The notes under the pieces: model-generated | What the model was told of the DNA's origin: nothing | Database searches by the model: none | What the model saw: the letters and a program-made list of their open reading frames with translations, nothing else | Part shown: positions 5,661 to 6,923 of the stretch, piece by piece | Position numbering within the stretch: the first letter of the stretch is position 1 | How the letters are laid out: the number at the start of each line of letters is the position of its first letter | Assembly (NCBI GenBank): GCA_015490695.1 | Contig: WFXK01000262.1 | Span: forward strand, 1 to 6,923 | Origin: Bacteroidota bacterium | GTDB taxonomy: Bacteria; Bacteroidota; Bacteroidia; SpSt-205; S141-50 | DNA: 6,923 bases | Reading direction: 5' to 3' | Translations under genes and position numbers: made by a program

Positions 5661-6903
5661 AAACTTTATTGAAAAAGGTACTTTATTTGGTAGTAAAGAG
5701 AAACGTGCCCGTTTTGTTATGCTCCTTCATCATTTTTTTTATAAAGGTGATTTCACTATTATGGAAGCAGTAACCACAGAAGCTTCTTTTCAATCTATCG
5801 CCTCTTTATTAGAACCTTTCTTAAAAGACCTTCCTCTAAGCTATTTGTGCTTCGGAGACCATGAACTCTCTTTATTTGCAACCTCTTATATTGCTTCATG
5901 GCTTGATAAATGGTTTTCACAACAGCCTCCTGCAGCAAACACCTCTACCTCCCGTTCCTTTAGAAAAGAAAAACAGAACCAAAAAGATTTAAGACGAGCA
6001 GAACAATTATTACGTCAATATTTTTCTCAAATCCATCAAGGAAATTGGCATCAGACACTAAAAGAATGGTTATTAGACCAATATGTTCAACAACTTTATC
6101 CTCAAGTTGCACAATTAGCAAAGTTCTTAGGAAGGAAAGAAGTTTTGCAAGAAAGCAATACGACAGCACAACGGCATCGGCAACAATGGGGAAAATCTGA
6201 AATCAAAGGGATTCGCTTATCTAATGACCTAAGTATTGTACTGCCCATGGAATTAGGATTGATGGTAGTTCCAGAATTAGAGTTGTTATTTATGAAAAAG
6301 TTTGCAGAACAAAAGTTACTTTCTTTGGATTATCGTGCGCATGAAGAGGCTCCTTATCGTTCTGAACAAAAAGGACCCATTATCTTATGCATAGACACCA
6401 GTGCTTCTATGGCAGGCATGCCAGAATTGCTTTCTAAAGCCTTAGCGCTGTGTCTAATTACTACTGCCTTAGAAGAAAAGCGCCTTTGTTATGTGATTAG
6501 CTTCGCTATCAACATTGAAACATTGGCTTTGCAAAATCCTTATGAAGACTTACCTAAGTTAATTCACTTTTTACAGCAGGGCTTCCATGGTGGAACCGAT
6601 GTAACTTTGGCATTAAGTGCTGCTTTGGACCAACTAAAAAAAGAACCTTATCAAAATGCCGATATCGTAGTGATTTCTGACTTTGTAATGCCTACACCCG
6701 CTCCTGAATTGCTTCAAAGAATATGGCGTCAAAGACAACAAGGAACGCGCCTGTTCGCTATCGTCGTAGAACAAGACTACTACATAGAAAGCGACATCCT
6801 ATTCTTCTTTGACCAACATTGGAAACTACGCTGCTTGGGAAATAAAGAAAGCTTTCAAGTTGTTTTACAAGCTATTGAAGAACAACTTTTTAATTCTACT
6901 TAA
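5638..6903 (+). CDS. viaA: ViaA-type VWA-domain protein, partner of the RavA-type ATPase
   Basis: Protein of 421 residues with a C-terminal von Willebrand A domain (about 246-415) and a helical N-terminal region. The MIDAS metal site is complete: DTSAS (D253, S255, S257), T320 in HGGTD, and D348 in VVISDF. The linker (about 195-235), with LPMELGLMVVPELELLFMKK and the following AEQKLLSLDYR, matches the E. coli ViaA segment before its VWA domain, as does LAKFLGRKE (160-168). E. coli ViaA is 483 residues, so the N-terminal domain here is shorter by about 60. The start ATG lies within the end of ravA (23-nt overlap in another frame) and has no clear Shine-Dalgarno sequence, so translation is probably coupled to ravA. 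In E. coli ViaA stimulates RavA ATPase activity and contacts membrane respiratory enzymes; the same motor-adaptor role is inferred here. A later in-frame ATG (5719) would delete 27 residues and has no better support. Confidence 0.93.
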   Translation: MKAAILIKNFIEKGTLFGSKEKRARFVMLLHHFFYKGDFTIMEAVTTEASFQSIASLLEPFLKDLPLSYLCFGDHELSLFATSYIASWLDKWFSQQPPAANTSTSRSFRKEKQNQKDLRRAEQLLRQYFSQIHQGNWHQTLKEWLLDQYVQQLYPQVAQLAKFLGRKEVLQESNTTAQRHRQQWGKSEIKGIRLSNDLSIVLPMELGLMVVPELELLFMKKFAEQKLLSLDYRAHEEAPYRSEQKGPIILCIDTSASMAGMPELLSKALALCLITTALEEKRLCYVISFAINIETLALQNPYEDLPKLIHFLQQGFHGGTDVTLALSAALDQLKKEPYQNADIVVISDFVMPTPAPELLQRIWRQRQQGTRLFAIVVEQDYYIESDILFFFDQHWKLRCLGNKESFQVVLQAIEEQLFNST

Positions 6904-6923
6904 GCAGCAATGGGATTTGTATA

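Noticed and set aside
6904..6923. Possible start of another gene at ATG 6910 (reads MGFV)
   Set aside because: Only 14 bases of frame are visible, with no promoter box or recognisable motif. It could be a third operon gene 6 nt after viaA, but nothing supports it.
1..6923. Defence island, CRISPR, IS element or attachment site next to the tRNA
   Set aside because: No repeats, integrase, transposase or direct copy of the tRNA 3' end was found; RavA/ViaA-type pairs are MoxR-VWA systems, but nothing here ties this one to phage defence.

Overview
The window looks like ordinary chromosome of a Bacteroidota (Bacteroidetes) bacterium of moderate-to-low GC. The main evidence is the promoter grammar. 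Every transcription unit that begins inside the window has a perfect copy of the Bacteroidota -7 element TAnnTTTG a few bases before its start, and no recognisable Shine-Dalgarno sequence. The peroxiredoxin and the RavA/ViaA-type proteins also fit this phylum. A finer assignment is not possible from the sequence alone. No mobile element, CRISPR array, phage gene or pseudogene was seen.

Layout. (1) 1-405: the 3' part of a typical 2-Cys peroxiredoxin, closed by a strong intrinsic terminator (414-437). (2) 439-1261: a promoter, a DedA-family membrane protein (start best placed at ATG 479), then tRNA-Pro(GGG), whose own promoter uses the dedA stop codon as part of its -7 box, and a second intrinsic terminator. 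(3) 1265-3100: an M61-family metallopeptidase with a C-terminal PDZ-like domain, probably exported. (4) 3105-3887, minus strand: a class I SAM-dependent methyltransferase that converges on the peptidase with a 4-bp gap. (5) 3888-3923: a 36-bp divergent promoter region with one -7 box per strand. (6) 3924-6903: a two-gene operon of a RavA-type MoxR AAA+ ATPase and a ViaA-type VWA protein, overlapping by 23 nt.

How the genes relate. Only ravA and viaA form a clear functional unit: a AAA+ motor and its metal-binding VWA partner, a pair known from E. coli as a chaperone-like system touching respiratory complexes and aminoglycoside sensitivity. The peroxiredoxin, DedA protein, tRNA, peptidase and methyltransferase look like independent housekeeping or envelope genes. 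The most interesting general signal is that all four protein-coding first genes have predicted 5' leaders of only about 0-6 nt, so the region appears to be expressed from leaderless or nearly leaderless mRNAs. The RavA homologue also carries a long, divergent beta-rich plus helical C-terminal half that may define a lineage-specific partner-binding module.
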